NCBI GenBank assembly: GCA_035638575.1
Contig: DASQZT010000132.1
Location: 1 to 64,000 of the forward strand
Length of the DNA stretch: 64,000 nucleotides
Direction of reading: 5' to 3'
DNA from: DASQZT01 sp035638575
GTDB lineage: Bacteria; Acidobacteriota; Terriglobia; Bryobacterales; Bryobacteraceae
Shown: positions 16,626 through 23,938 of the stretch, piece after piece
Layout of the letters: each line of letters begins with the position of its first letter
Position numbering within the stretch: position 1 is the first letter of the stretch
Notes under the pieces: model-generated
What the model saw: the letters and a program-made list of their open reading frames with translations, nothing else
What the model was told of the DNA's origin: nothing
The model's database searches: none
Translations under genes and position numbers: made by a program

Positions 16626-17186
16626 ATGAGCAAAGCGTGCGGCGAGTCCGGTGGTGTGTTGACCATCGGCCATTCCAACCGCCCGCTCGCGGATCTGCTC
16701 GAGATGCTCACCGCCCACGGCGTCGAGCTTTTGATCGACGTCCGCACCGTGCCGCGCTCCCGTCACAACCCGCAATTCAACCGCGAATCCCTGCCCGCGT
16801 CTCTGGCCGCCGCGGGCATCCAATACCTGCACATGCCCGGCCTCGGCGGCCTGCGCCACGCGCGCAAAGACTCCATCAACGCCGGCTGGCGCAATCCCGG
16901 TTTCCGCGGATTCGCCGATTACATGCAGACCCCCGAATTCGCCGAAAACCTGGCAGGCCTGGAGCGCCTCGGCCAGGCCCATGTGGCCGCCATCATGTGC
17001 GCCGAGTCACTCCCCTGGCGCTGCCACCGCTCCCTGATCGCCGACGCCCTCACCGTCCGTGGGATCCCCGTCCGGCACATCATGGCCGCGGGCAAAGCCG
17101 ATCTCCACCATCTCACCGCCTTCGCCCGCGTCGAAGGCGCTCGAATCACCTATCCCCCCGCGGACCTGGAAATGTTCCGGGAGTGA
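16626..17186 (+). CDS. DUF488-domain protein
   Basis: This 186-residue protein belongs to the DUF488 family. It shows the family segments TIGHSNRPLADLLEMLTAHG, LIDVRTVPRSRHNPQFNRE, YLHMPGLGG and CAESLPWRCHRSLIADAL. The last motif (cysteine plus CHR) is the conserved core. Family members are soluble proteins of unknown biochemical role, sometimes called uncharacterised nucleotide- or DNA-associated proteins. The ATG at 16626 begins directly after a strong promoter; the open frame upstream of it has no coding character. It converges on the selenoprotein candidate, 34 bases apart. Confidence 0.85.
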   Translation: MSKACGESGGVLTIGHSNRPLADLLEMLTAHGVELLIDVRTVPRSRHNPQFNRESLPASLAAAGIQYLHMPGLGGLRHARKDSINAGWRNPGFRGFADYMQTPEFAENLAGLERLGQAHVAAIMCAESLPWRCHRSLIADALTVRGIPVRHIMAAGKADLHHLTAFARVEGARITYPPADLEMFRE

Positions 17187-17220
17187 CCGGGCGGTTGAAA
17201 TCCGATTCCGCGGCGAATGC

Positions 17221-17754
17221 CTACTTCTTCTGCGCTCGCAGCCACTTCTCCAGCGTCGCAGTCTCCTCGGGTGTCATGCGTGGAACAGCCTTGCCGAGCA
17301 TCGTCAGGAACCAGTCGATCTCGAATGGCTCGACCGGGTGGCCGATGTTCCCGCCGGGCTTGCCGCCCTCCCCCGGCCGGATCGAGTTCACGATCAGCGT
17401 GCCCTGGGCATCCAGAAACGCGAAAAACGGCAGCCCGGACGGGCCGCCGAGGCGGGCCATCAGTTGATCGCCGCCGGGTGTGTTCAGCGCCTTCTTCTCG
17501 CTGGTTTCCTGCACGGCGAAATGAACCGTGACAAAGTACTTCTCGAAGATCTCTTGGATGCCGGGGGACTCGATGAACCTATCGAGTTGCTTGCACCATC
17601 CTCACCATGAGGCGTGAAAAATGGCGAAGACGGCGCGCTGGCCCTCGGCCGCCTGTGCCTTGGCCTGGTCGAGTAGAGCGGACGAGGAGGGCTGCGTCTG
17701 CGCGCCGGCCAGGACGGCGCCCAGCAGCACGCCGGCCAGAATCCTGCGAGTCAT
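17221..17754 (-). CDS. Putative selenoprotein: secreted thioredoxin-like protein with WUGWC redox motif
   Basis: One reading frame runs from ATG 17754 to TAG 17221 (177 residues) with a single in-frame TGA at 17604-17602. The TGA falls exactly where the first cysteine of a thioredoxin CxxC motif belongs: FHASW-(TGA)-GWCKQLDRF, residue 51, with the partner Cys54. Both flanks are thioredoxin-like: a signal peptide (about 1-18), the strand QRAVFAIFHASW, and the cis-proline strand SGLPFFAFLDAQG (Pro109). Protein-like sequence continues for 126 codons after the TGA, ending TATLEKWLRAQKK. A stem-loop of bacterial SECIS shape begins just after the TGA. I therefore read it as selenocysteine; a simple TGC-to-TGA nonsense mutation is the alternative. 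It would act in the periplasm as a thiol-disulfide oxidoreductase. Confidence 0.75.
17556..17601 (-). promoter_or_regulatory. SECIS-like hairpin directly downstream of the in-frame TGA
   Basis: On the mRNA of the thioredoxin-like gene, basal arms GGAUG (17601-17597) and CAUCC (17560-17556) can pair immediately after the UGA. Above an internal loop, ACUCGAU (17587-17581) and AUCGAGU (17574-17568) form a perfect 7-bp stem closing the apical loop AGGUUC. Bacterial SECIS elements start at the UGA and present a short apical loop with a G near its start to SelB; the E. coli fdhF loop is AGGUCU. The GG of the loop lies about 22 nt after the UGA, within the usual range. Confidence 0.65.
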
Positions 17755-18294
17755 CGATGAATACGACGTCACAGCCACATCATAACCCCATTTCCCGCTC
17801 CGGCCCGACCGTGTTCTGCCAACAGGGTTTGTTTTCAATCAATTGCGCTTGAGGCCGAGAAAAAATCCCAATCGGCCGGTAAACGGTCCCGCGGCGGGAA
17901 AGCGCTTTTTCATCCGTCCCGGTGACGGCCCCGGGGCCGTAAAGTTGCGTCACCCAGGGGTGGCTTATCTTGAAAAACGCGCTCCACACCGGGCACGGTT
18001 CTTCCGCCCAGAATCCGAGCACCGGAACTGGCCCCCCGCTTAGCGCAATTTCACCCAACCATGTCCGGGATTTTCACCCATCCTGACAACCGCCGAGTTC
18101 CGCACCCAACTGCTGGATTTTCCAACATACAGAAAACAAAAGGTTTCGTTGTCCGATTTCCGTACACCCGGGTTTGGACTGGTGTGTGCTTTGGTGTTGT
18201 AGCCCGGTAGCTTTACAGCATTTCGCCCTGGGAGGGGTGTTTTGCCAGTCTCGGGAGCTCTCGCGGTCAAGCTTTCTTGGAGTGGAGAATCGGT
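17755..18294. other. Divergent intergenic region with nested inverted repeats
   Basis: The 540 bases separate the selenoprotein candidate (leftward) from the decahaem cytochrome operon (rightward). They contain a perfect 16-base palindrome ACGGCCCCGGGGCCGT (17925-17940) nested inside arms GGTGACG (17921-17927) and CGTCACC (17948-17954). Structured RNA in either direction is possible. I could not fit it to a riboswitch class I know. No credible ORF is present. Confidence 0.4.
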
Positions 18295-20493
18295 ATGCGG
18301 ATTCCTTCGATAGTTTTCGCGGCAGGCCGTTACGCCCTGACGTTCGTGATAATCGCCGGCTCGGTGCTTCTGATGAGCGCACCGAAGAAAAACAGCTTTT
18401 CCAGGTTCGACAAGGCATATTACGCCGATCCCGCCACGGTGAATTTCGTGCTGCCGGGATTTGCCATCTCGATCGTCTCGGCCAAGATCGGGACGGACGG
18501 CACCATCAGTGTGGATTACAAGATCTCCGATCCCACGGGCCAGCCCCTGGATATTGCGGGAATCGTCACTCCCGGCGCGGTCTCGGTGAGTTTCCTCGCG
18601 GCGTATATCCCCGCGGGGCAGCAGCAGTACGTGTCGTACGCCAGCCGCATCTCGACCAGCATCAACGGGAAAGTCACCGCCACCCAGGCTGCCGCGGACT
18701 CCGGCGGCACAACGCAAGCCTCCAGCCTCGGCGAGTACGTCTACACCTTCAAGCAGAAGGCCGTGACCGCGGCGGGCGCGCCGTTTGATCCGAACGCCAC
18801 CCACCGCATCGGGATTTACGGCAGCCGGAACCTCACCGAATTCGACCTCGGCACGGACTACGCTTCCGCCACCTTCGACTTCGTGCCCGCCGGCGGAAAG
18901 CCCTCTCCCCGCGACGTCATCCGCACCGCCTCCTGCAACAAATGCCACGACCAACTGGCCTTCCACGGCGGTTCGCGCCGCGGCCTGGACCTGTGCATCA
19001 TGTGCCACCAGCCGCAGACCTCCGACCCGAATACCGGCAACACGCTGGACATGAAGGTGTTCGCCCACAAAATCCACATGGGCAGCAGCCTCCCCAGCGT
19101 GCAAGCCGGCACCCCTTACCAGGTTGTCGGGTTCCAAAACGCCGTTGCCGACTGGTCCACCGTGGTCCTGCCTTCCGACGCCCGGCGATGCGCCTTCTGC
19201 CACGAGTCCACTACCGGCGCAGCGCAAGCCAACGCCTGGCTTCAGAACCCCAACCGCGCCGCTTGCGGCGCCTGCCACGACGATGTCAACTTCGCCAGCG
19301 GCCAGAATCACGTCAATCTCCCCCAGGTGGACGATAGCCAGTGCAGCCAGTGCCACATCCCCAAGGGCGAACTGGAATTCGACGCCTCCATCATGGGCGC
19401 GCACACCATCCCCACGCAGTCCGCCACCGCGCCGGGCATTAATCTCACCATCGCCAACGTGGCCAACGGCGTCGCCGGCAAGGCGCCGACGGTGACCTTC
19501 ACTATCCGCGACAATTCCGGCGCCGGCATTCCCATGAGCGCCATGACCGGCGGTAACAACCGGCTGTACCTGGTGATGGCCGGCCCCACTTCGGACTACG
19601 GCTACACCAGCTTCGGTTCCGATGTCACCACTCCGGGCTACGTTTCCGAAAACGTGGTTCCCACGGCCAGTTGCAGCAACGATGGAACCTGCTCCTACAC
19701 TTTCACGCACTCCATACCGGCCAAGGCCACCGGCACCTATTCCATCGGCATCGAGGGCCGCCGCGGCATCACCCTGCTGCCCGGCACCACCCAGCAGATG
19801 ACCACCGATTACGGCGCCATCAATAAAGTCGTGAATTTCTCCGTGGACGGATCGCCGGTAGTGCCGCGCCGCACCGTGGTGAGCATCGCCAACTGCAACG
19901 GCTGCCACTCGTTCCTCTCGCTGCACGGCGAAAACCGCAACCAGATCGAGATGTGCGTGCTGTGCCACAACCCCAGCGAGAACGACCTCTCGCAGCGGCC
20001 CAGCGCCGTGGTAACCGCGTATAGGACCCTGCCGCCGCAGAGCGTCAACTTCGCCATGCTGATCCACAAGATCCACACCGGCGACGTGATGAGGACCCAG
20101 TACGGAACCGACTACATCGTCGTGGGATTCGGCGGAAGCACCAACGACTTTGGCGCTGCGTTCGCTACCGTCCCGGCTGCCATTCCCAACACCGGCGTCC
20201 GCTTTCCGGCCATGACCCCGATCGGCGGCATTGCCGACACCGCCAAGTGCTACATGTGCCACGTCAACAGTTCGGAAACGGTGTTCCCCATCGGCAAGAA
20301 CAACGTGGCCGATACGCAGGGCCCCTTGAATCCGGCGCCGGCCACTACTTCGGCCTGCACGGCTTGCCACCAGAACCTATCGGCGCTGGCCCACGCCGTA
20401 GCTCAAACCGATCCCAGGTTCGGCGAGAGCTGCGATGTGTGCCACGCCGCCGGCGCGGCTTTCGACGTCGACCAGGTGCACGCCGGAAAGTGA
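18295..20493 (+). CDS. OmcA/MtrC-like decahaem c-type cytochrome
   Basis: This 732-residue exported cytochrome has an N-terminal signal segment (about 1-30) and ten CxxCH haem sites: CNKCH, CIMCH, CAFCH, CGACH, CSQCH, then CNGCH, CVLCH, CYMCH, CTACH and CDVCH. They fall in two pentahaem clusters separated by beta-rich domains (FTIRDNSGAGIPMSAMTGG), the layout of OmcA/MtrC-type outer-surface decahaem proteins that pass electrons to metals or other acceptors. No lipobox is obvious, so the surface attachment is uncertain. The ATG has GGAG seven bases upstream. It heads a cluster with DmsE-like and MtrB-like genes, which supports a trans-outer-membrane electron conduit. Confidence 0.9.
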   Translation: MRIPSIVFAAGRYALTFVIIAGSVLLMSAPKKNSFSRFDKAYYADPATVNFVLPGFAISIVSAKIGTDGTISVDYKISDPTGQPLDIAGIVTPGAVSVSFLAAYIPAGQQQYVSYASRISTSINGKVTATQAAADSGGTTQASSLGEYVYTFKQKAVTAAGAPFDPNATHRIGIYGSRNLTEFDLGTDYASATFDFVPAGGKPSPRDVIRTASCNKCHDQLAFHGGSRRGLDLCIMCHQPQTSDPNTGNTLDMKVFAHKIHMGSSLPSVQAGTPYQVVGFQNAVADWSTVVLPSDARRCAFCHESTTGAAQANAWLQNPNRAACGACHDDVNFASGQNHVNLPQVDDSQCSQCHIPKGELEFDASIMGAHTIPTQSATAPGINLTIANVANGVAGKAPTVTFTIRDNSGAGIPMSAMTGGNNRLYLVMAGPTSDYGYTSFGSDVTTPGYVSENVVPTASCSNDGTCSYTFTHSIPAKATGTYSIGIEGRRGITLLPGTTQQMTTDYGAINKVVNFSVDGSPVVPRRTVVSIANCNGCHSFLSLHGENRNQIEMCVLCHNPSENDLSQRPSAVVTAYRTLPPQSVNFAMLIHKIHTGDVMRTQYGTDYIVVGFGGSTNDFGAAFATVPAAIPNTGVRFPAMTPIGGIADTAKCYMCHVNSSETVFPIGKNNVADTQGPLNPAPATTSACTACHQNLSALAHAVAQTDPRFGESCDVCHAAGAAFDVDQVHAGK

Positions 20494-20609
20494 CCCTCGG
20501 GCGGTAAGTGTAGTTCGGTGTTTCGGTAGTTCGGCAGTACCGTACGGCCACCGGGCGGGTCCATCCGCGCCCGGTGGCTCGATGCTTTTTTTGCTAGCTG
20601 GAGGATTCA

Positions 20610-20742
20610 ATGCGGATTGCTTCTCCGGGTTTCGGGGTCGGCCGTTATCTCGCGGCGGTCGCCGGGCCGCTGGCTTTGTTGAGCGCGGCTAAGAAGACCG
20701 GATTCACGAAGTACGACAAGGCCTATTATGCCGATGCCGCCA
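20610..20742 (+). pseudogene. N-terminal fragment of a second decahaem cytochrome
   Basis: The 45 codons encode MRIASPGFGVGRYL..., AKKTGFTKYDKAYYADAAT, clearly paralogous to the start of the intact decahaem protein (PKKNSFSRFDKAYYADPAT) including its signal segment. Homology stops abruptly at 20742, where an inverted piece of the same gene type begins. The start retains a ribosome-binding site (GGAGGATTCA before the ATG), so a 68-residue nonsense peptide could still be made. Confidence 0.8.
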
Positions 20743-20815
20743 CGTGGCACACATCGCAGCTCTCGCCGAACTTGGGATCGGTTTGTTCCACGGCGTGGGC
20801 CAGCGCAGGGCAGTA
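20743..20815 (-). pseudogene. Inverted C-terminal fragment of the second decahaem cytochrome
   Basis: Read leftwards the sequence encodes ALAHAVEQTDPKFGESCDVCH, nearly identical to the last haem segment of the intact gene (ALAHAVAQTDPRFGESCDVCH at about 20391-20457) with several silent and coding differences, so it derives from a diverged paralogue and not from the neighbouring copy. The junction with the N-terminal fragment is the 10-base palindrome GCCACGTGGC. Confidence 0.75.
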
Positions 20816-20831
20816 GATTACAATTTAAGAA

Positions 20832-21866
20832 ATGACGACCTTCTTCCCGCTGTTCGGCCTGGGAACGGACAGGGCAAATTGTGCGGCGCGTCGCGCCCGC
20901 GGGGTGCTGAGCCCCCTGGGCCCGGCGGCGCGGCTGGCCGTTTTTGGGGCCGTATTTTTTATCGCAAGTGCGTGGGGCGCCCAGGAACAACAGGCGGCTC
21001 CCGCTCCTCCTGCCAAGGACTCCAAACCGGCGGAATTCGTCGGTTCCGAAACCTGCCAGGCGTGTCACGAGGACATCTTCAATGCCTTTCAGAAGAACCC
21101 TCACCACCTGGTGGAAACCGACAAGAAACGCGGCTGGGAAACCAAAGCCTGCGAATCCTGCCACGGCCCCGGAAGCAAGCACGCCGAGAGCATGAACGCG
21201 GCCGACATCCAGAATCCCGCCAAGCTCAGGCCCGCGGAGACAGACAAGGTGTGCCTGACGTGCCATCTGAATCAACCCACGCACGTGGGGCGTATTAACA
21301 GCAGTCATGCCAAGAACCAGGTGAGCTGCGTTGCCTGCCATTCGATCCACAAGAACGGGCCCAACGGCCTGGTGGAGCGCAAGGCCGCCGGCGTCAACCA
21401 GCTGTGCGCCAAATGCCACGCCGACGTGTGGGCCAGTTTCCAGAGGCCGTACCGGCACCGGCTGCCCGAGGGCGCCATGGCCTGCGTGGATTGCCACAAC
21501 CCCCACGGAAGCCTTCTGCCGCGTTCCATTCAGACCGCCAACGCCAACGAACCCGGCTGCTTCAAGTGCCACGGCGACAAGCGCGGGCCATTCGTGTTCG
21601 AGCACGCTCCGATGCGCCTCGAAGGCTGCGCCGCCTGCCATGAACCCCACGGCTCCGCCAACCCGCGCATGCTGACCCGGCACGAAGTGCGCTTCCTGTG
21701 CCTGGAGTGCCATTCCAACGTGCCCGGCCCGAAGCTTCCCGCCAACGGCACGCTGGCCACCGCGCCGCCGGGCTTTCACGACCTGCGCGAGCCGCGCTTC
21801 CAGAACTGCAACCTCTGCCACCAGAAGGTGCACGGCTCTTACGTCGACCGGGGGTTAACCAGATGA
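20832..21866 (+). CDS. DmsE/MtrA-like decahaem c-type cytochrome
   Basis: This protein of up to 344 residues has a signal peptide (around 34-50, LAVFGAVFFIASAWGA) and ten CxxCH sites: CQACH, CESCH, CLTCH, CVACH, CAKCH, CVDCH, CFKCH, CAACH, CLECH and CNLCH. Its spacing and motifs such as FVGSETCQACHEDI and CHGPGSKHAES match the DmsE/MtrA family, periplasmic decahaem wires that insert into an MtrB-type barrel. The ATG at 20832 is weak in ribosome-site terms; a GTG at about 20904 would start just before the signal peptide. Its stop overlaps the ATG of the barrel gene (ATGA). Confidence 0.9.
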   Translation: MTTFFPLFGLGTDRANCAARRARGVLSPLGPAARLAVFGAVFFIASAWGAQEQQAAPAPPAKDSKPAEFVGSETCQACHEDIFNAFQKNPHHLVETDKKRGWETKACESCHGPGSKHAESMNAADIQNPAKLRPAETDKVCLTCHLNQPTHVGRINSSHAKNQVSCVACHSIHKNGPNGLVERKAAGVNQLCAKCHADVWASFQRPYRHRLPEGAMACVDCHNPHGSLLPRSIQTANANEPGCFKCHGDKRGPFVFEHAPMRLEGCAACHEPHGSANPRMLTRHEVRFLCLECHSNVPGPKLPANGTLATAPPGFHDLREPRFQNCNLCHQKVHGSYVDRGLTR

Positions 21867-23929
21867 GATTGCGATTGGCTCTGATTCTGATCGGCGCCGC
21901 CGTCGCCGGCGTTGCCTTCGGCCAGGACGCGCCCGAGCAAGCTCCCGCCCCGCCAGCCCAGGCTGCCAAGCCGGCGCAGGCCGCCACACCGCAGGCCCCC
22001 GCACAGCCGGACCAGGCCCCCGCCAAGACCGAAGCCAAGCCCGCCGAAAACCCCGCGCCCCCCGCCGCCGAGCAGTGGATCTCCGGGAGCCTCGATTTCG
22101 GCTACCGCTGGCTGACCGATATCCACGGCAGCTCCGACGAATACCGCAGCGTCGTGAACCTGGGTGAAGGTCCCAAGCTGTTCGGTGTGGACCTCACCAT
22201 CCAGGATCCCAACAAGCGCCTGTTCGACCGCATCGACGCGCAGGCCTACGGGTGGGGCGGCGACCCCAACAACACCGCCCGCGTCAACGCGCGCAAGCAG
22301 GGTGTTTACGATTTCACTTTCGACTACCGCAACATCGCCTACTTCAACGCCGTCCCCTCGTACTCCAACCCGCTGGCGCCCGCCGGGTTCGACCAGCAGT
22401 CGTTCGACATCCACCGCCGCATGGCCGGCTTCCATCTGGACGTGTCGCCGGGCAAGCGCTTCAGCACGTACGTCGATTACGAACGGAACTCCGGCTCTGG
22501 CCACGGCATCGACACCTGGGTGCAGGATGCCAACAACTCGTTCGCCGTTCCCACCACCTTCCGGGATGGCACCGGCAACGCGCGCTGGGGCGAACACATC
22601 GAGTACAACCGCTTCCACTTCACGCTGGAGTTTGGCGACACCTCTTTCACGGACGACCAACAGGCCAACTGGAGCGGGATCAACCTGGGCAGCCGGACCA
22701 CGCCCCTTCCGTTCGGGGCGGCCAGTTCCTTGACCGGCCTGTCGCAGGCTTACGGCGTGCGGGGATCGGGCACTTACGAGAAGGGCCTGTTCACCGCTCG
22801 GCCGGCCTCCTGGATCGATGTCTACAGCCAGTTCCTCTTCAGCCAGCCGAAGACCACGGTGAACTATCAGGACCTGGCTTACGGCAACTTCGAGAATGCC
22901 GCCGCGCTGCTGCTCTATGTCGGGCAGTCGAACCTGGGCACCGGCGCGGCCATTCAGCCGCACGTCTCCGGTAATGCCGGCTTCGAGCTGCGCCCCATGC
23001 GCAGGCTGCGTGTCATCGAATCGTGGATGACCGACCGCTTCCACGACGCCTCCTCTTCCCTGGTCACCCAGCAGCTCCTGCTGGGCGGCGCCGGCCCCAA
23101 CCAGAACCTCCAGGCCGCCCTCAATTACGGCCAGTACGTCAACTACAACCAGCAGCAGACCGACGTGCTGTTCGACCTCACTTCGAAGATCACCCTGCGC
23201 GGCGGCTTCCGCTACATCTGGGGCGATGCCTCGGTCCTGGCCGGCGAGCTCAGCCAGTTGGGCACCCTCGTCTCCGGCCAACTGAGCCGCACCGTGGGGC
23301 TCGCGGGGCTGACGTTCCGCCCGTCGCAGAAGCTCTCGGTCAACCTGGATTACGAAGGCGCCTCGAGCGACCGGATCTACTTCCGCACCAGCCTGAACGA
23401 GTACAGCCGGGCACGGGCGCGGGCCCGCTACCAGGCCACCACCTCGCTGATGTTCCAGGCCAACTTCCAGGTGCTCAACAACCAGAACCCCGCTCCGGAC
23501 ATCAAGCTCGACTTTGAGAGCCGCAGCAACTCCCTGGCCGTCTACTGGACTCCGGCGAGCGCCAAACGCATCAGCATGATGGGCGAATACGACCGCTCCA
23601 CCCTCCGCAGCGACATTCAATACCTGGGGCTGTTCCTGGCGCCCGGCACCTCGTCGTACCGCGACAACGCGCATACGGCGAGTTCCGCCATCGACGTGGC
23701 CCTCCCCGGCTTGAATGGGGCGAAGCTCACGCTGGGCGGATCGCTGTTTCTCTCCGCCGGAAGCCGCCCGACCCACGACTATCAGCCGCTGGTCAAACTA
23801 TCGCTTCCTCTCCAGAAGCACGTATACTGGAACACCGAGTGGCAGTATTACGGCTTCGGGGAGTCGTTCTACTTATACGAGGGTTTCCGGACGCACATAT
23901 TCCAGACCGGACTCAGGGTGACCAGATAG
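21863..23929 (+). CDS. MtrB/PioB-like outer-membrane beta-barrel
   Basis: This 688-residue protein has a signal peptide (about 1-20), an Ala/Pro/Gln-rich periplasmic lead (about 20-70) and then a long series of alternating hydrophobic-polar strands with aromatic girdles (for example ISGSLDFGYRWL, YDFTFDYRNIAYFN, HFTLEFGDTSF, KHVYWNTEWQYYGF) through the C-terminus THIFQTGLRVTR. Length and strand density fit the 26-28-strand MtrB family that sheathes an MtrA-type cytochrome. No CxxC pair, present in Shewanella MtrB, is seen near the N-terminus. Four-base overlap with the DmsE-like gene shows they are made together. Confidence 0.85.
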   Translation: MRLRLALILIGAAVAGVAFGQDAPEQAPAPPAQAAKPAQAATPQAPAQPDQAPAKTEAKPAENPAPPAAEQWISGSLDFGYRWLTDIHGSSDEYRSVVNLGEGPKLFGVDLTIQDPNKRLFDRIDAQAYGWGGDPNNTARVNARKQGVYDFTFDYRNIAYFNAVPSYSNPLAPAGFDQQSFDIHRRMAGFHLDVSPGKRFSTYVDYERNSGSGHGIDTWVQDANNSFAVPTTFRDGTGNARWGEHIEYNRFHFTLEFGDTSFTDDQQANWSGINLGSRTTPLPFGAASSLTGLSQAYGVRGSGTYEKGLFTARPASWIDVYSQFLFSQPKTTVNYQDLAYGNFENAAALLLYVGQSNLGTGAAIQPHVSGNAGFELRPMRRLRVIESWMTDRFHDASSSLVTQQLLLGGAGPNQNLQAALNYGQYVNYNQQQTDVLFDLTSKITLRGGFRYIWGDASVLAGELSQLGTLVSGQLSRTVGLAGLTFRPSQKLSVNLDYEGASSDRIYFRTSLNEYSRARARARYQATTSLMFQANFQVLNNQNPAPDIKLDFESRSNSLAVYWTPASAKRISMMGEYDRSTLRSDIQYLGLFLAPGTSSYRDNAHTASSAIDVALPGLNGAKLTLGGSLFLSAGSRPTHDYQPLVKLSLPLQKHVYWNTEWQYYGFGESFYLYEGFRTHIFQTGLRVTR

Positions 23930-23938
23930 GAGACAGCC

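Noticed and set aside
17602..17604. TGA as an ordinary stop splitting two small genes
   Set aside because: Both halves are one thioredoxin-like protein in a single frame, the TGA replaces the redox cysteine exactly, and a SECIS-like hairpin follows. A nonsense mutation cannot be fully excluded without genome-wide data.
17755..18294. A cyclic-di-GMP (GEMM) riboswitch before the cytochrome operon or the thioredoxin gene
   Set aside because: The minus strand shows GGGTGACGCAA, loosely GEMM-like, but the paired GGCAAACC part and the second stem with CGGTAGC are missing.
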